From PRO6 sp035565775 (GTDB lineage Bacteria > Pseudomonadota > Alphaproteobacteria > Rhizobiales > Xanthobacteraceae), in the NCBI GenBank assembly GCA_035565775.1, contig DATMRW010000014.1, positions 1 through 64,000 on the forward strand: 64,000 bases of DNA, in the 5' to 3' direction. The position numbers and the translations under genes are program-made. Positions 56,153-64,000 of the stretch are shown one piece after another. The notes under the pieces were generated by a model that was not told where the DNA came from, searched no databases, and worked only from the letters and a program-made list of their open reading frames with translations. Every line of letters begins with the position of its first letter. Position 1 is the first letter of the stretch.

Positions 56153-56923
56153 TTAGTCGGCCGTCCAGCCGCCATCTACGAGCAGCGACGAGCCGGTCAT
56201 CAGTGCCGAAGCGTCGCTGGCGAGGAACACGAGGGCGCCCATCAGATCCTCGACGGTGCCGACCCGGCCGATCTTGATCTTGGTGAGGACGTTGGCCTTG
56301 AAGGCCGGGTCCTCGAAGAACGGCTTGGTCATCGGCGTCTCGATGAAGGTCGGGCACAGCGTGTTGACGCGGATGCCCTTGGGCGCGAGCTCGATTGCCA
56401 TCGCCTTGGAGAAGCCTTCCATCGCCCATTTCGACGCGCAGTAGAGCGAGCGGTTGGGGCCGCCGACATGGCCCATCTGCGACGACATGTTGATGATCGA
56501 GCCGGCGGTGCCGGTTTCAAGCATCTTTCTCGCCACCGCCTGCGCCGCGAAGTAAGCGGCTTTGACGTTGAGCGACATCACGACGTCGAAATCCTCAACC
56601 GTCACTTCGGTGAAGGGCCTCGGGCGGTTGGTGCCGGCATTGTTGACGAAGATCGAATAGGGCTCGGCTGCTGCAATCGCCGCTGCGACCGCCGCCTGAT
56701 CGGTGACGTCGAGCGCGAGCGCATCGGCGGACTGTCCCCGCGCGCGCAATGCCGCCGCCGCCTGCTCCACCTCATCCGCCGTGCGGGCGCACAAAGTGAC
56801 GTGCGCCCCCGCCTCGGCCAGCGCCGATGCGGCGGCGAGGCCGATGCCCCGCCCCGCCCCGGTGACCAAAGCGCGCCGGCCTTCAAGGCTGAAGGACGGC
56901 ATCTTTGGAAGCGTCACTGTCAC
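56153..56923 (-). CDS. SDR family oxidoreductase
   Basis: 256 aa. LEGRRALVTGAGRGIGLAAA near the N-terminus, IFVNNAGTNRPRPFTEVTVE, IINMSSQMGHVGGPNRSLYC, then ASKWAMEG (Tyr-x3-Lys in YCASK), and PTFIETPMTKPFFEDPAFK, ending GSSLLVDGGWTAD. GTG at 56923 overlaps the stop of the upstream histidinol-dehydrogenase-like gene by four bases (GTGA), the best-supported start; the open frame extends further up in the wrong phase. Last gene of the dehydrogenase-cyclase unit. Confidence 0.86.
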   Translation of the reverse strand: MTVTLPKMPSFSLEGRRALVTGAGRGIGLAAASALAEAGAHVTLCARTADEVEQAAAALRARGQSADALALDVTDQAAVAAAIAAAEPYSIFVNNAGTNRPRPFTEVTVEDFDVVMSLNVKAAYFAAQAVARKMLETGTAGSIINMSSQMGHVGGPNRSLYCASKWAMEGFSKAMAIELAPKGIRVNTLCPTFIETPMTKPFFEDPAFKANVLTKIKIGRVGTVEDLMGALVFLASDASALMTGSSLLVDGGWTAD

Positions 56924-58227
56924 TCCGCTGCGCTCCCGTAAGGAATGTTGCGCTTGCCATAGCGGCGCACGCGAACATTGGCCTGCTCGGCGTGGCCGAC
57001 GAAGCCCTCGAGCATGCACAGCCGCGAGCAGTATTCGCCGATCATGGCCGAGGCCTCGTCGGTGAGCACGCGCTGGTAGGTCACGGTCTTGAGGAACTTG
57101 CCGACCCAGAGGCCGCCGGTGTAGCGCGCTGCCTTCATCGTCGGCAGGGTGTGGTTGGTACCGATCACCTTGTCACCGAACGAGACGTTGGTGCGCGCGC
57201 CGAGGAACAACGCGCCGTAGTTGGTCATGTTGTTGAGGAAGTAATCCGGGTCGCGCGTCATCACCTGCACGTGCTCGGACGCGATCCTGTCGGCCTCGCG
57301 CACCATCTCCTCTTCGGACTCGCAGACGATCACCTCGCCGTAGTCTTCCCACGCCTTGCGTGCGACCTCGCCGGTCGGCAGGATCGCGAGCAGGCGCTCG
57401 ACCTCGGCCATGGTGTCGCGTGCCAACCGCTCGGAATTGGTGAGCAGGATGGCCGGCGAGTTGGCGCCGTGCTCGGCCTGGCCGAGCAGGTCGGTCGCGC
57501 AGATTTCGCCGTCGGACGTCTCGTCGGCGATGATCAGCGTCTCGGTCGGGCCCGCGAACAGGTCGATGCCGACGCGGCCGAACAGCTGACGCTTGGCTTC
57601 GGCGACGAAGGCGTTGCCGGGGCCGACCAGCATGTCGACCGGATCAATGCTCTGGGTGCCGATCGCCATCGCGCCGACGGCCTGAACGCCGCCGAGGCAA
57701 TAGATCACGTCCGCGCCGGCCAGGTGCTGCGCCGCGACGATAGCCGGCGCGGGTTTGCCCTGGAACGGCGGCGCGCAGGTAACGATGCGGTCAACGCCCG
57801 CCACCTTCGCCGTGATCACCGACATATGCGCTGAGGCAAGCAGCGGATACTTTCCGCCCGGCACGTAGCAACCGACCGAATTGACCGGAATGTTCTTGTG
57901 GCCGAGCACGACGCCGGGCAGCGTTTCCACTTCGATGTCGGTCATCGAGGCACGCTGGTGTTCGGCGAAGTTGCGCACCTGCGCCTGCGCAAACTTGATG
58001 TCCTCGATGTCGCGCGCGGAGAGCTGCGACAGGCAGTCCTTGATCTCGGCGTCGGTCAGCCGGTAGTCGTCGCGATCCCAGTTGTCGAACTTCTGCGACA
58101 GCTCGCGCACGGCGACGTCGCCGCGCTTCTCGATGTCCGCCAAAATGCCTTCGACGATCTGGCGGACCTTCGTGTTGTCCTCGGCGCGCTGGGCGGCATC
58201 CCGCCCGCGCTTGAGATATTGAGCCAT
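56920..58227 (-). CDS. histidinol dehydrogenase family protein, probable catabolic alcohol dehydrogenase
   Basis: 435 aa zinc/NAD enzyme of the HisD fold. VNSVGCYVPGGKYPLLASAH and VGPGNAFVAEAKRQLFGRVG, IDLFAGPTETLIIADE are family blocks; zinc ligands Gln250 and His253 in LLGQAEHGANSP and catalytic Glu318-His319 in RIASEHVQVMTRDPD are kept. The rest (GALFLGARTNVSFGDKVIGT, TMKAARYTGGLWVGKFLKTV) is unlike biosynthetic HisD and like HpsN-type enzymes that oxidise diols to acids. No other his gene is nearby; two SDRs and a Liv importer are. So a catabolic four-electron oxidation of a primary alcohol is more likely than histidine synthesis. Confidence 0.85.
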   Translation of the reverse strand: MAQYLKRGRDAAQRAEDNTKVRQIVEGILADIEKRGDVAVRELSQKFDNWDRDDYRLTDAEIKDCLSQLSARDIEDIKFAQAQVRNFAEHQRASMTDIEVETLPGVVLGHKNIPVNSVGCYVPGGKYPLLASAHMSVITAKVAGVDRIVTCAPPFQGKPAPAIVAAQHLAGADVIYCLGGVQAVGAMAIGTQSIDPVDMLVGPGNAFVAEAKRQLFGRVGIDLFAGPTETLIIADETSDGEICATDLLGQAEHGANSPAILLTNSERLARDTMAEVERLLAILPTGEVARKAWEDYGEVIVCESEEEMVREADRIASEHVQVMTRDPDYFLNNMTNYGALFLGARTNVSFGDKVIGTNHTLPTMKAARYTGGLWVGKFLKTVTYQRVLTDEASAMIGEYCSRLCMLEGFVGHAEQANVRVRRYGKRNIPYGSAAE

Positions 58228-58241
58228 GCTACTCTCCGCTG

Positions 58242-59192
58242 TTACTTGATGGCCTGCGGGTTGATCGGCGAACCGGCACCGCCCGGCAGGTGAAGCGGCG
58301 GCGCCGAGAAGAAGAATTCATAGACGCCGTCGGCCGCGCAATCCTCAGCCAGCTCCTTGACGTAGAAAATCTCGCCCATCGAAATGCCGATCGACGGGAT
58401 CACGACCCAGTGCCACGGCTGGTTGGCCTCGTCGGTCTCATTCGGGCGAACCTCGCAGCCCCAGGTATCGGAGCAGATCGCCGCGATGTCCTTCTCGCGG
58501 ATCCAGTAGCAGGTCTCGAAGCCCATGCCCGGCGCATCGCCGCCCGCGTAGCCCGACCAATCCTGCTTGGCGAGGCAGCGCTCCTGATGGCCGGTGCGGA
58601 CGATAACGAAGTCGCCCTTGCGGATTTCGACGCCCTGCTTGGCGGCGCAGCCGTCGAGGTCGGCGTTGGTGACGGCATAGCCGTCGTCGAGCGAATCCAC
58701 GCCCTTGTAGCGGGCGATGTCGAGCAGCACGCCGCGGCCGACCATCTTGTTGCGGACATGCTCGATGCCGAGCTTCTTGGCGCCGCGCGCGTCGACGAGC
58801 TTGGCGTCGTAGCCGTTGTACATCTTGTCATCGAGGAAGATGTGGCAGAGCGCGTCCCACTGGGTCGACGCCTGGCACGGCATGTTGATGGCGTCGTCGG
58901 CATAGCGCAGGTAAGGCGCCGGGTTGTCCTGGTTGCCCGCAGCGGCATCGGTGCCGGTCGCCAACATGGTGTGGATCGGATTCCAGCGGCCGCCGAACAG
59001 GCCGGACTGGATCGGCTCCTTCAGCGACAGGCCGAGCGCGAAGGTCTTGCCCTTCTTGATCAGCTTGCCGGCGTTGATGATGTCTTCGGGGGTGACGTTG
59101 TTCAGCGTACCGATCTGGTCGTCCTTGCCCCAGCGGCCCCAGTTCGACAGCTTTTCCGCGGCTTCGTAGATGGCTTCGCGATTAACTTTCAT
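58242..59192 (-). CDS. cyclase family protein (PF04199-type metal hydrolase)
   Basis: 316 aa. Related to kynurenine formamidase/isatin hydrolase: QIGTLNNVTPEDIINAGKLI, the metal-site region MPCQASTQWDALCHIFLDDK (104-123), RGVLLDIARYKGVDSLDDGY and GDFVIVRTGHQERCLAKQDW. The canonical HxxTHxDxPxH site reads QASTQWDALCH here; the Gln for His change is a known subgroup variant. It probably hydrolyses an amide, lactone or lactam. ATG at 59192 with AGAGGA 8 bases upstream. The spacer to livF holds a 14-bp palindrome. Confidence 0.85.
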   Translation of the reverse strand: MKVNREAIYEAAEKLSNWGRWGKDDQIGTLNNVTPEDIINAGKLIKKGKTFALGLSLKEPIQSGLFGGRWNPIHTMLATGTDAAAGNQDNPAPYLRYADDAINMPCQASTQWDALCHIFLDDKMYNGYDAKLVDARGAKKLGIEHVRNKMVGRGVLLDIARYKGVDSLDDGYAVTNADLDGCAAKQGVEIRKGDFVIVRTGHQERCLAKQDWSGYAGGDAPGMGFETCYWIREKDIAAICSDTWGCEVRPNETDEANQPWHWVVIPSIGISMGEIFYVKELAEDCAADGVYEFFFSAPPLHLPGGAGSPINPQAIK

Positions 59193-59211
59193 GATTGGCA
59201 TCCTCTGTAAT

Positions 59212-59225
59212 TTATCGATCGATAA
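59212..59225. promoter_or_regulatory. perfect 14-bp palindrome TTATCGATCGATAA
   Basis: Located in the 88-base gap between livF and the cyclase gene, 20 bases upstream of the cyclase ATG. Symmetric and flanked by AATT on both sides, so it looks like an operator for a second promoter that can express the enzyme genes apart from the transporter genes. Confidence 0.5.
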
Positions 59226-59280
59226 TTGATTGGACGTGCGTCCGGCCCAAATCGGGACCGGACGCGGTATTTTTGCCTGC

Positions 59281-59985
59281 TCAGACCGAGCAATAACGTT
59301 CCTGGATCTCCTTGTCAGCAAGAAGATCCTTGGCGGCGGCGTGGTGCACGACCTCGCCCTGATCGAAGATGTAGGCGCGGTCGGCGATCTGCAGCGCGAT
59401 CTCGACATTCTGCTCGACGAGCAGAATGGTCGACCCCTGCGCCTTCATGCTCGCGAACAGTTCGAACATCTCGTCGACCAGCACCGGCATGATGCCCTCG
59501 GACGGCTCGTCCAGCATGATCAGGTCCGGCTTGGAAATCACCGCGCGGGCGATGGCGAGCATCTGCTGCTCGCCGCCGGACATGGTGACGCCTTCCTGAT
59601 CGAGCCGCTCGGCGAGCCGCGGAAAGATTTGCGCGATCTCATCGATGCGCTCCGCTTCCCGCGTCCGCTCGGGCGAAGCAACGAGGCCGAGCTTGAGGTT
59701 TTCGCGCACGGTGAGGCCCTGCACGATGCGGCGCTCTTCCGGCACATAGGCAAGGCCGTGAGCGAAGCGAACATGCGCGGGCTTGCCGACGAGTTCATGG
59801 CCCTTGAATCGCACCGAGCCGCGCGCCTTGTCCATCAGGCCCATGATGGTCTTGAGCGTGGTGGTCTTGCCGGCGCCGTTGCGGCCGATCAGGCAGACGA
59901 TTTCTCCCTGATTGACCTCGAGGGCGATGTCCTGAAGCACATGGCTGGAGCCGTACCAGGCATTGAGTTTTTCGATCTGCAACAT
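59281..59985 (-). CDS. livF: branched-chain-type ABC transporter ATP-binding protein LivF
   Basis: 234 aa. Walker A LIGRNGAGKTT (33-42), signature TMSGGEQQMLAIARAV, Walker B LIMLDEPSEGIMPVL and a switch-loop LLVEQNVEIAL. Short LivF type. Three bases after livG. Second Liv system of this window, linked to the cyclase/HisD-like genes. Confidence 0.93.
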   Translation of the reverse strand: MLQIEKLNAWYGSSHVLQDIALEVNQGEIVCLIGRNGAGKTTTLKTIMGLMDKARGSVRFKGHELVGKPAHVRFAHGLAYVPEERRIVQGLTVRENLKLGLVASPERTREAERIDEIAQIFPRLAERLDQEGVTMSGGEQQMLAIARAVISKPDLIMLDEPSEGIMPVLVDEMFELFASMKAQGSTILLVEQNVEIALQIADRAYIFDQGEVVHHAAAKDLLADKEIQERYCSV

Positions 59986-59988
59986 GGA

Positions 59989-60747
59989 TCAGTGTCCCCG
60001 CTGACCGAGATAGACACGCTTCACCTGCTCGTTCTGCCGGACGTCGGACGGCGTGCCCTCCGCCAGCAGTTCGCCATGATGCAGGACGAGGATCCGGTCG
60101 CTGATCCCCATCACCAGCTTCATCTTGTGCTCCACCAGGATCACCGTCCGCTCCTCGGCGAGCTTGACGATGAGATCCATCATCACCCGCGTTTCTTCCG
60201 GGCTCATGCCGGCGGTCGGCTCGTCGAGCAGGAGAAGGCGCGGATTACTCGCCAACGCCATGCCGATTTCCAGCGCGCGCTGCTGGCCGTGGGCGAGCGT
60301 GCGCGCGAGGCGATCGCGCGTGTCCCACAGGCCGACGCGCTCGAGCAGGGCTTCAGCCTGCTCGGTGAGGCCCTCCAGACGGCTCCGCGAGCGGAACATA
60401 TCATAGCGGGACACCAGCGCCTGCAAGCCAATGCGCACGTTCTCGCGCGTCGTCAGGTTGGGGAAGACGTTGGTGATCTGGAACGACTTGGCGATGCCGA
60501 GATGAGCGAACTCATGCTGCGGCAGCGTGGTGACGTCGCGGCCCTCGAACTCCACCCGGCCGCTCGTGGGCGGAAACGCCCCCGACAGCAGGTTGAAGTA
60601 GGTGCTCTTGCCGGCGCCGTTCGGGCCGATGATCGAGGTGATCGCACCACGACGGAATTCCGCCGTGATGTTTTTCAGCGCGACGAACTTGCCGAAGACC
60701 TTGTCGACGCCTTCGGTGCGAATGATGACATCGGAAGATGCGCTCAT
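59989..60747 (-). CDS. livG: branched-chain-type ABC transporter ATP-binding protein LivG
   Basis: 252 aa. Walker A IIGPNGAGKSTYFNLLSGAF (39-58), LivG insert GIAKSFQITNVFPNLTTREN, signature-like TLAHGQQRALEIGMALA, Walker B LLLLDEPTAGMSPEE, switch VILVEHKMKLVM. ATG at 60747 overlaps the livM stop (ATGA). Confidence 0.93.
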   Translation of the reverse strand: MSASSDVIIRTEGVDKVFGKFVALKNITAEFRRGAITSIIGPNGAGKSTYFNLLSGAFPPTSGRVEFEGRDVTTLPQHEFAHLGIAKSFQITNVFPNLTTRENVRIGLQALVSRYDMFRSRSRLEGLTEQAEALLERVGLWDTRDRLARTLAHGQQRALEIGMALASNPRLLLLDEPTAGMSPEETRVMMDLIVKLAEERTVILVEHKMKLVMGISDRILVLHHGELLAEGTPSDVRQNEQVKRVYLGQRGH

Positions 60748-61736
60748 GACCGCCCTCCCATCCGGTTGAGGATCGTGCCCCAGATTCCCGCCGGGAAGAA
60801 CAGCACGCACACGATGAAGATTGCTCCGACGAATAGCTGCCAATGGACTGTCCAGATCGACACGACGTTTTCCAGAACGAGGAAGATCGCCGCGCCGATG
60901 AACGGCCCGAAGAAGGTTCCCATGCCGCCGAGCAGCGAGATCATCACCGCGATGCCGGACATCTCGATATGCATGATTTCGATCGGAACGATGGCGAGGT
61001 GAAGCGCCTGCAGCGCGCCGGCGAGGCCGCAGAAGGCGCCCGAGAGGATGAAGGTGATCAGCCGCGTGACCGCGACGTTATAGCCCGAAGCCCTGGCCCG
61101 CGCCTCGTTCTCGCGCACTGCCTCGATCGCCGCGCCGAAGGGCGACGACAGAATCCGCGACAGCGTGAACAGGCCGAGGATCACGAAGGCGGCGATGACG
61201 TAGTAGCGCACCAGCGGGTTGATGAAGTCGAGCTTCATGCCGAGCACGGAAATTTCGCGGACATTGATGCCGCGCAGGCCGTTCTCGCCGCCGGTCCAGC
61301 TCTCTGCCTGATAGAACAGGTAGAAGGCGCATTGCGACAGTGCCAGCGTGACCATGGCGAAGTAGATGCCACGGGTGCGGATCGCGAGCGAACCGATCAT
61401 CGCCGCCATCATCACGCCGCCGACGATGCCGAGCAGGATCGCAGCGAACCACGGCACCGAGAAGTGCGCGATGGCGATGCCGCAGAAGTAGGCGCCGGTG
61501 CCGAGCAGCGCCGCGTGGCCGAAAGACAGAAGGCCGAGATAGCCGAACACCAGGTTGAAGCCGAGCGCATAGAGCCCGTAGATCAGCACGTTCACGCCAA
61601 GCGCGGTGAACGGCACGATCAGCGGAAACACGAGAACGGCAATCGAGGCCAGGATGGCGCGATGACGCTTGGAGAAAGCGAGCAGATCGCCAAGGCCCTG
61701 CCGCTTTTGCGGCAGAGATTGAGTGACGTCGTTCAT
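60744..61736 (-). CDS. livM: branched-chain-type ABC transporter permease LivM
   Basis: 330 aa integral membrane protein. Begins cytoplasmic MNDVTQSLPQKRQGLGDLLA then helices from ILASIAVLVFPLIVPFTALG onward; LivM motif GYLGLLSFGHAALLGTGAYF and coupling loop EAVRENEARARASGYNVAVT are present. Couples to livG by overlap and follows livH by 10 bases. Confidence 0.92.
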   Translation of the reverse strand: MNDVTQSLPQKRQGLGDLLAFSKRHRAILASIAVLVFPLIVPFTALGVNVLIYGLYALGFNLVFGYLGLLSFGHAALLGTGAYFCGIAIAHFSVPWFAAILLGIVGGVMMAAMIGSLAIRTRGIYFAMVTLALSQCAFYLFYQAESWTGGENGLRGINVREISVLGMKLDFINPLVRYYVIAAFVILGLFTLSRILSSPFGAAIEAVRENEARARASGYNVAVTRLITFILSGAFCGLAGALQALHLAIVPIEIMHIEMSGIAVMISLLGGMGTFFGPFIGAAIFLVLENVVSIWTVHWQLFVGAIFIVCVLFFPAGIWGTILNRMGGRS

Positions 61737-61746
61737 CTTTTTTCCC

Positions 61747-62631
61747 TCAGCTCATCAGGCCGGCGCGGCCGAAGAAGCCCTGCGGTCGGATCAGCAGGAC
61801 AACAGCCATCAAAACGAAGATCGAGACCTTGGCCATTTCCGGCATGAACAGCGACGTCATGCTGACGACGACGCCGACGAGCAGACCCGCCAGCACCGCG
61901 CCGCCGATCGATCCCATGCCGCCGACCACAGTCACGACGAAGGCTTCGGCCAGAATGGTGCCGCCCATCTCTGGAATGACGCCCTGCAGCGGCGCGGCAA
62001 GCAGGCCGGCGAGACCGGCGATGCCGGTGCCGATGCCGAACACCACCAGCCACACGCGAGAGACGTCGACGCCGAGGACGCGGACGATCTGCGGATCGCG
62101 CGCACCGGCCCGGATGATCAGGCCATAGCTCGTGCGCTCGAGGAACAGCCACAGGCCGAACAGTACGACCGCGGTCGCCGCGATGATGAAGAGGCGGTAC
62201 AGCGGGAAGTAGCCGACGCCGATATCAACCGCGCCCTGCAGCAGCTCGGGCGTATCGAAGGGATAACCGGCCTTGCCAAAAACGATACGGACGACTTCGA
62301 CCATCACATAGCTCAGCGCGAAGGTGAGCAGCAGCGGATAGTCGATGCCCCTGCCATACAGGGGCCGGATCAGCGTGCGCTCCACCAAAAGGCCGAAACC
62401 GCCGACCAGGATGGGCACAATCAACAGACTGATCCAGAAATTAACTCCGGCCATCGCCAGTTGAAGCCCGACATAGGCTCCCACCATATAGAACGCGCCG
62501 TGGGCGAAGTTCACGACGGTCAGCATGCCGAAAATCAGCGACAAGCCGATCGCGAACAAAACATAGATCGCGCCGAGGGCAAGGCCCGTAAACAGCTGCA
62601 GCGCAATCAGATCAAAACTCAGGCCGGTCAT
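61747..62631 (-). CDS. livH: branched-chain-type ABC transporter permease LivH
   Basis: 294 aa permease. LFTGLALGAIYVLFAIGLSL, then the LivH motif GMLTVVNFAHGAFYMVGAYV, coupling loop GARDPQIVRVLGVDVSRVWL, and C-terminal FVLMAVVLLIRPQGFFGRAG. Begins 62 bases after the solute-binding protein gene, across a GC-rich hairpin. Confidence 0.93.
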   Translation of the reverse strand: MTGLSFDLIALQLFTGLALGAIYVLFAIGLSLIFGMLTVVNFAHGAFYMVGAYVGLQLAMAGVNFWISLLIVPILVGGFGLLVERTLIRPLYGRGIDYPLLLTFALSYVMVEVVRIVFGKAGYPFDTPELLQGAVDIGVGYFPLYRLFIIAATAVVLFGLWLFLERTSYGLIIRAGARDPQIVRVLGVDVSRVWLVVFGIGTGIAGLAGLLAAPLQGVIPEMGGTILAEAFVVTVVGGMGSIGGAVLAGLLVGVVVSMTSLFMPEMAKVSIFVLMAVVLLIRPQGFFGRAGLMS

Positions 62632-62661
62632 CTAGCTCTCCAGGAGAGGACTCAAAGAGAG

Positions 62662-62686
62662 GCGCGCGCCCGGCAGGGGCGCGCGC
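62662..62686 (-). terminator. intercistronic GC hairpin between solute-binding protein and livH
   Basis: GCGCGCGCCC and GGGCGCGCGC, perfect 10 bp, loop GGCAG, without a T-run. Such hairpins downstream of binding-protein genes usually protect the mRNA or attenuate transcription so that the binding protein is made in excess. Confidence 0.6.
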
Positions 62687-62693
62687 GCTCAGA

Positions 62694-63938
62694 TCAGGAC
62701 TTGTGGCCCAGCGCTTCGCAGGTGCGCAGGTGGGCTTCGTTCGGCTCTTCGGTCGCGATCACGTTGAACACGTCGGAGTCGTTCTTCTGACCGGTCGACT
62801 TCGATTCGATGATGAACACCGACTGCACCGACTGGTGATCGCACTTCCGGTAGTACTGCGGGCCCTTGTAGTAGTCGTACTTCAGGGCCTCGACGGCGGC
62901 GACGACCTTGTCGGCCTCGACGCCACCGGCAGCCTTCGCGGCCATCAGCAGGGTCTTCACGCCGCCATAGCCGAGCGCGCCGTAGTCGGACGGCACGCGG
63001 CCGCCGTGCATCTTGCGGAAGCGGTCGTTGAACGCCTTCGCCGACGGGATCTTGTCCTCGATGCCCCAGTAGTAGGACGTGCCGCCGATGACGCCTTCGA
63101 TCGCCTTCGGGCCGGCCGCGAGACGGCCGGTGTAAAGCAGGATCGGGGCGACGACCTGGGTGGTCTTCTTGAGGCCGAAGTCGGTGATCTGCTTGAGCGC
63201 GATCTGCTGGTCGCGGCCGAAGTTGCTGACGCAGAGGATATCGGGCTTGAGCGCCTGGATGCGCGGCAGCAGCGCCGAGAAGTCGGTGGTGCCGAGCGGA
63301 TGGCGGATGTCCACCAGCTCCTCGACGCCGACGGCCTTGCCGACCTGCTGGAAGCCGCGGACCATTTCGTGGCCGTAGGCATAGTCAGCGGTCAGGAAGG
63401 CAACGCGCTTGCCCTTCTTGAAGACATGCCGGGCCACGGCGCCCGCGGTCATGTGCGGGTTGAGCGCCTCGTGGAAGGTGTACTTGCTGAAGTCACCAAC
63501 TTCGTTGATCGCGTCGGACTGGCTGATCGAATTGAAGATCACGCCGCGTTCTTTGGTGACGTTGTTGATCGCGAGCTGCACCGAGGCCGACAGGCTGCCG
63601 ACGACGAAATTGACCTTTTCCTTCTCGATCAGCTCGAGGGTGCGGGTCGCCGCCTCGCCCGGGTTGAGCTTGTCGTCGCGCACCAGCAGCTCGGCGAGAC
63701 GTCCATTCAGGCCGCCAGCTTCGTTGAACTCGGCTATGGCGACCTCGGCCGCGCGCACCTGGTCCTGCGCTTCCGCGCCATAGGGGCCGGTCAGCGGCAC
63801 CGGGAAGCCGACGCGGATCGGGGTTTCCTGCGCGCGCACGATGTTGATCGAGAACGGCGACGCCGCCAGCACTGCGCCCATTCCAACACCACCGAGCAAG
63901 CGGCGCCGGGTCAAACCTGAACTAATCTTGTTGGTCAT
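62694..63938 (-). CDS. ABC transporter solute-binding protein, LivK/HAAT type, Tat-exported
   Basis: 414 aa. Twin-arginine signal: SSGLTRRRLLGGVGMGAVLA, then AASPFSINIVRA-QE. Ligand fold: IRVGFPVPLTGPYGAEAQDQ, SASVQLAINNVTKERGVIFN and KRVAFLTADYAYGHEMVRGF; second lobe IRHPLGTTDFSALLPRIQAL. C-terminal YRKCDHQSVQSVFIIESKST carries a Cys that pairs with CEALGHKS in related proteins (urea/amide/aromatic acid binders). ATG with GAGGAGGAAAT upstream. First gene of the LivKHMGF set; the promoter is beyond 63938 and no regulator is visible before the window ends. Confidence 0.92.
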   Translation of the reverse strand: MTNKISSGLTRRRLLGGVGMGAVLAASPFSINIVRAQETPIRVGFPVPLTGPYGAEAQDQVRAAEVAIAEFNEAGGLNGRLAELLVRDDKLNPGEAATRTLELIEKEKVNFVVGSLSASVQLAINNVTKERGVIFNSISQSDAINEVGDFSKYTFHEALNPHMTAGAVARHVFKKGKRVAFLTADYAYGHEMVRGFQQVGKAVGVEELVDIRHPLGTTDFSALLPRIQALKPDILCVSNFGRDQQIALKQITDFGLKKTTQVVAPILLYTGRLAAGPKAIEGVIGGTSYYWGIEDKIPSAKAFNDRFRKMHGGRVPSDYGALGYGGVKTLLMAAKAAGGVEADKVVAAVEALKYDYYKGPQYYRKCDHQSVQSVFIIESKSTGQKNDSDVFNVIATEEPNEAHLRTCEALGHKS

Positions 63939-64000
63939 ATTTCCTCCTCAACTCCTCAATTGCATGAGTTCAGTAACGGCCCAGAGCTTTCAGCAACAGG

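Noticed and set aside
56920..58227. Calling the HisD-family gene hisD of histidine synthesis
   Set aside because: No his genes nearby, sequence outside the catalytic motifs differs from biosynthetic HisD, and the neighbours are catabolic.

Overview
The window is GC-rich DNA with the gene content and codon use of an alphaproteobacterium of the Bradyrhizobium/Rhodopseudomonas group (Nitrobacteraceae). This rests on gene order (tsaD-gpsA divergent from hemD-mitofilin-hemY, then EVE protein and acs), on many Liv-type ABC transporters and acyl-CoA genes, and on rhizobial-type IS21 debris. It is chromosomal: about 55 intact protein genes, two tRNA genes, and no phage, plasmid or CRISPR region.

Layout. 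1-1.3 kb: the start of an FMN reductase gene, then a gene-poor AT-rich stretch with a decayed IS21 istA fragment next to tRNA-Arg(CCT). 1.4-5.6 kb: tartrate/D-malate dehydrogenase, ketopantoate reductase, YidB and GlsB/YeaQ stress proteins, an SDR. 5.8-10.2 kb: two adjacent acyl-CoA dehydrogenases plus a crotonase lacking both hydratase glutamates, then a convergent solute-binding protein. 10.3-15.3 kb: nuclease-like protein, M48 protease lipoprotein, and a ZnuD-like TonB receptor behind three TTGCAA-type repeats. 15.4-25.1 kb: housekeeping genes (secA, parvulin isomerase, argJ, mutT-like, methyltransferase, comF-like, grxC, Nit-like amidohydrolase, DUF1178). 25.5-27.3 kb: periplasmic PQQ-type sugar dehydrogenase and a cytochrome c.

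27.4-35.5 kb: an eight-gene catabolic/uptake operon (solute-binding protein, MaoC hydratase, acyl-CoA ligase, RidA, LivHMGF) divergent from an IclR regulator. 35.6-40.8 kb: a small nuclease, then a GntR regulator, FAD monooxygenase and taurine/sulfonate-type ABC transporter; a palindrome occurs twice upstream of the transporter. 41-42.4 kb: two small membrane proteins and tRNA-Thr(CGT). 42.5-52.5 kb: hemY, mitofilin-like gene, hemD, tsaD, gpsA, EVE protein, acs, L,D-transpeptidase, DUF2794. 52.6-52.8 kb: a probable small RNA ending at a strong terminator.

52.8-56.0 kb: an SDR, a hydroxylysine-kinase-like phosphotransferase and a PLP phospho-lyase-like protein, probably a two-step route for breaking down an amino alcohol. 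56.1-63.9 kb: an SDR, a histidinol-dehydrogenase-family enzyme, a cyclase-family hydrolase and a complete LivKHMGF transporter, probably uptake and oxidation of one polar substrate. The least-described parts are the kinase/phospho-lyase operon, the small-RNA locus, the paired acyl-CoA dehydrogenase module, and several operator-like palindromes. I cannot name the substrates of any of the three catabolic operons from sequence alone.
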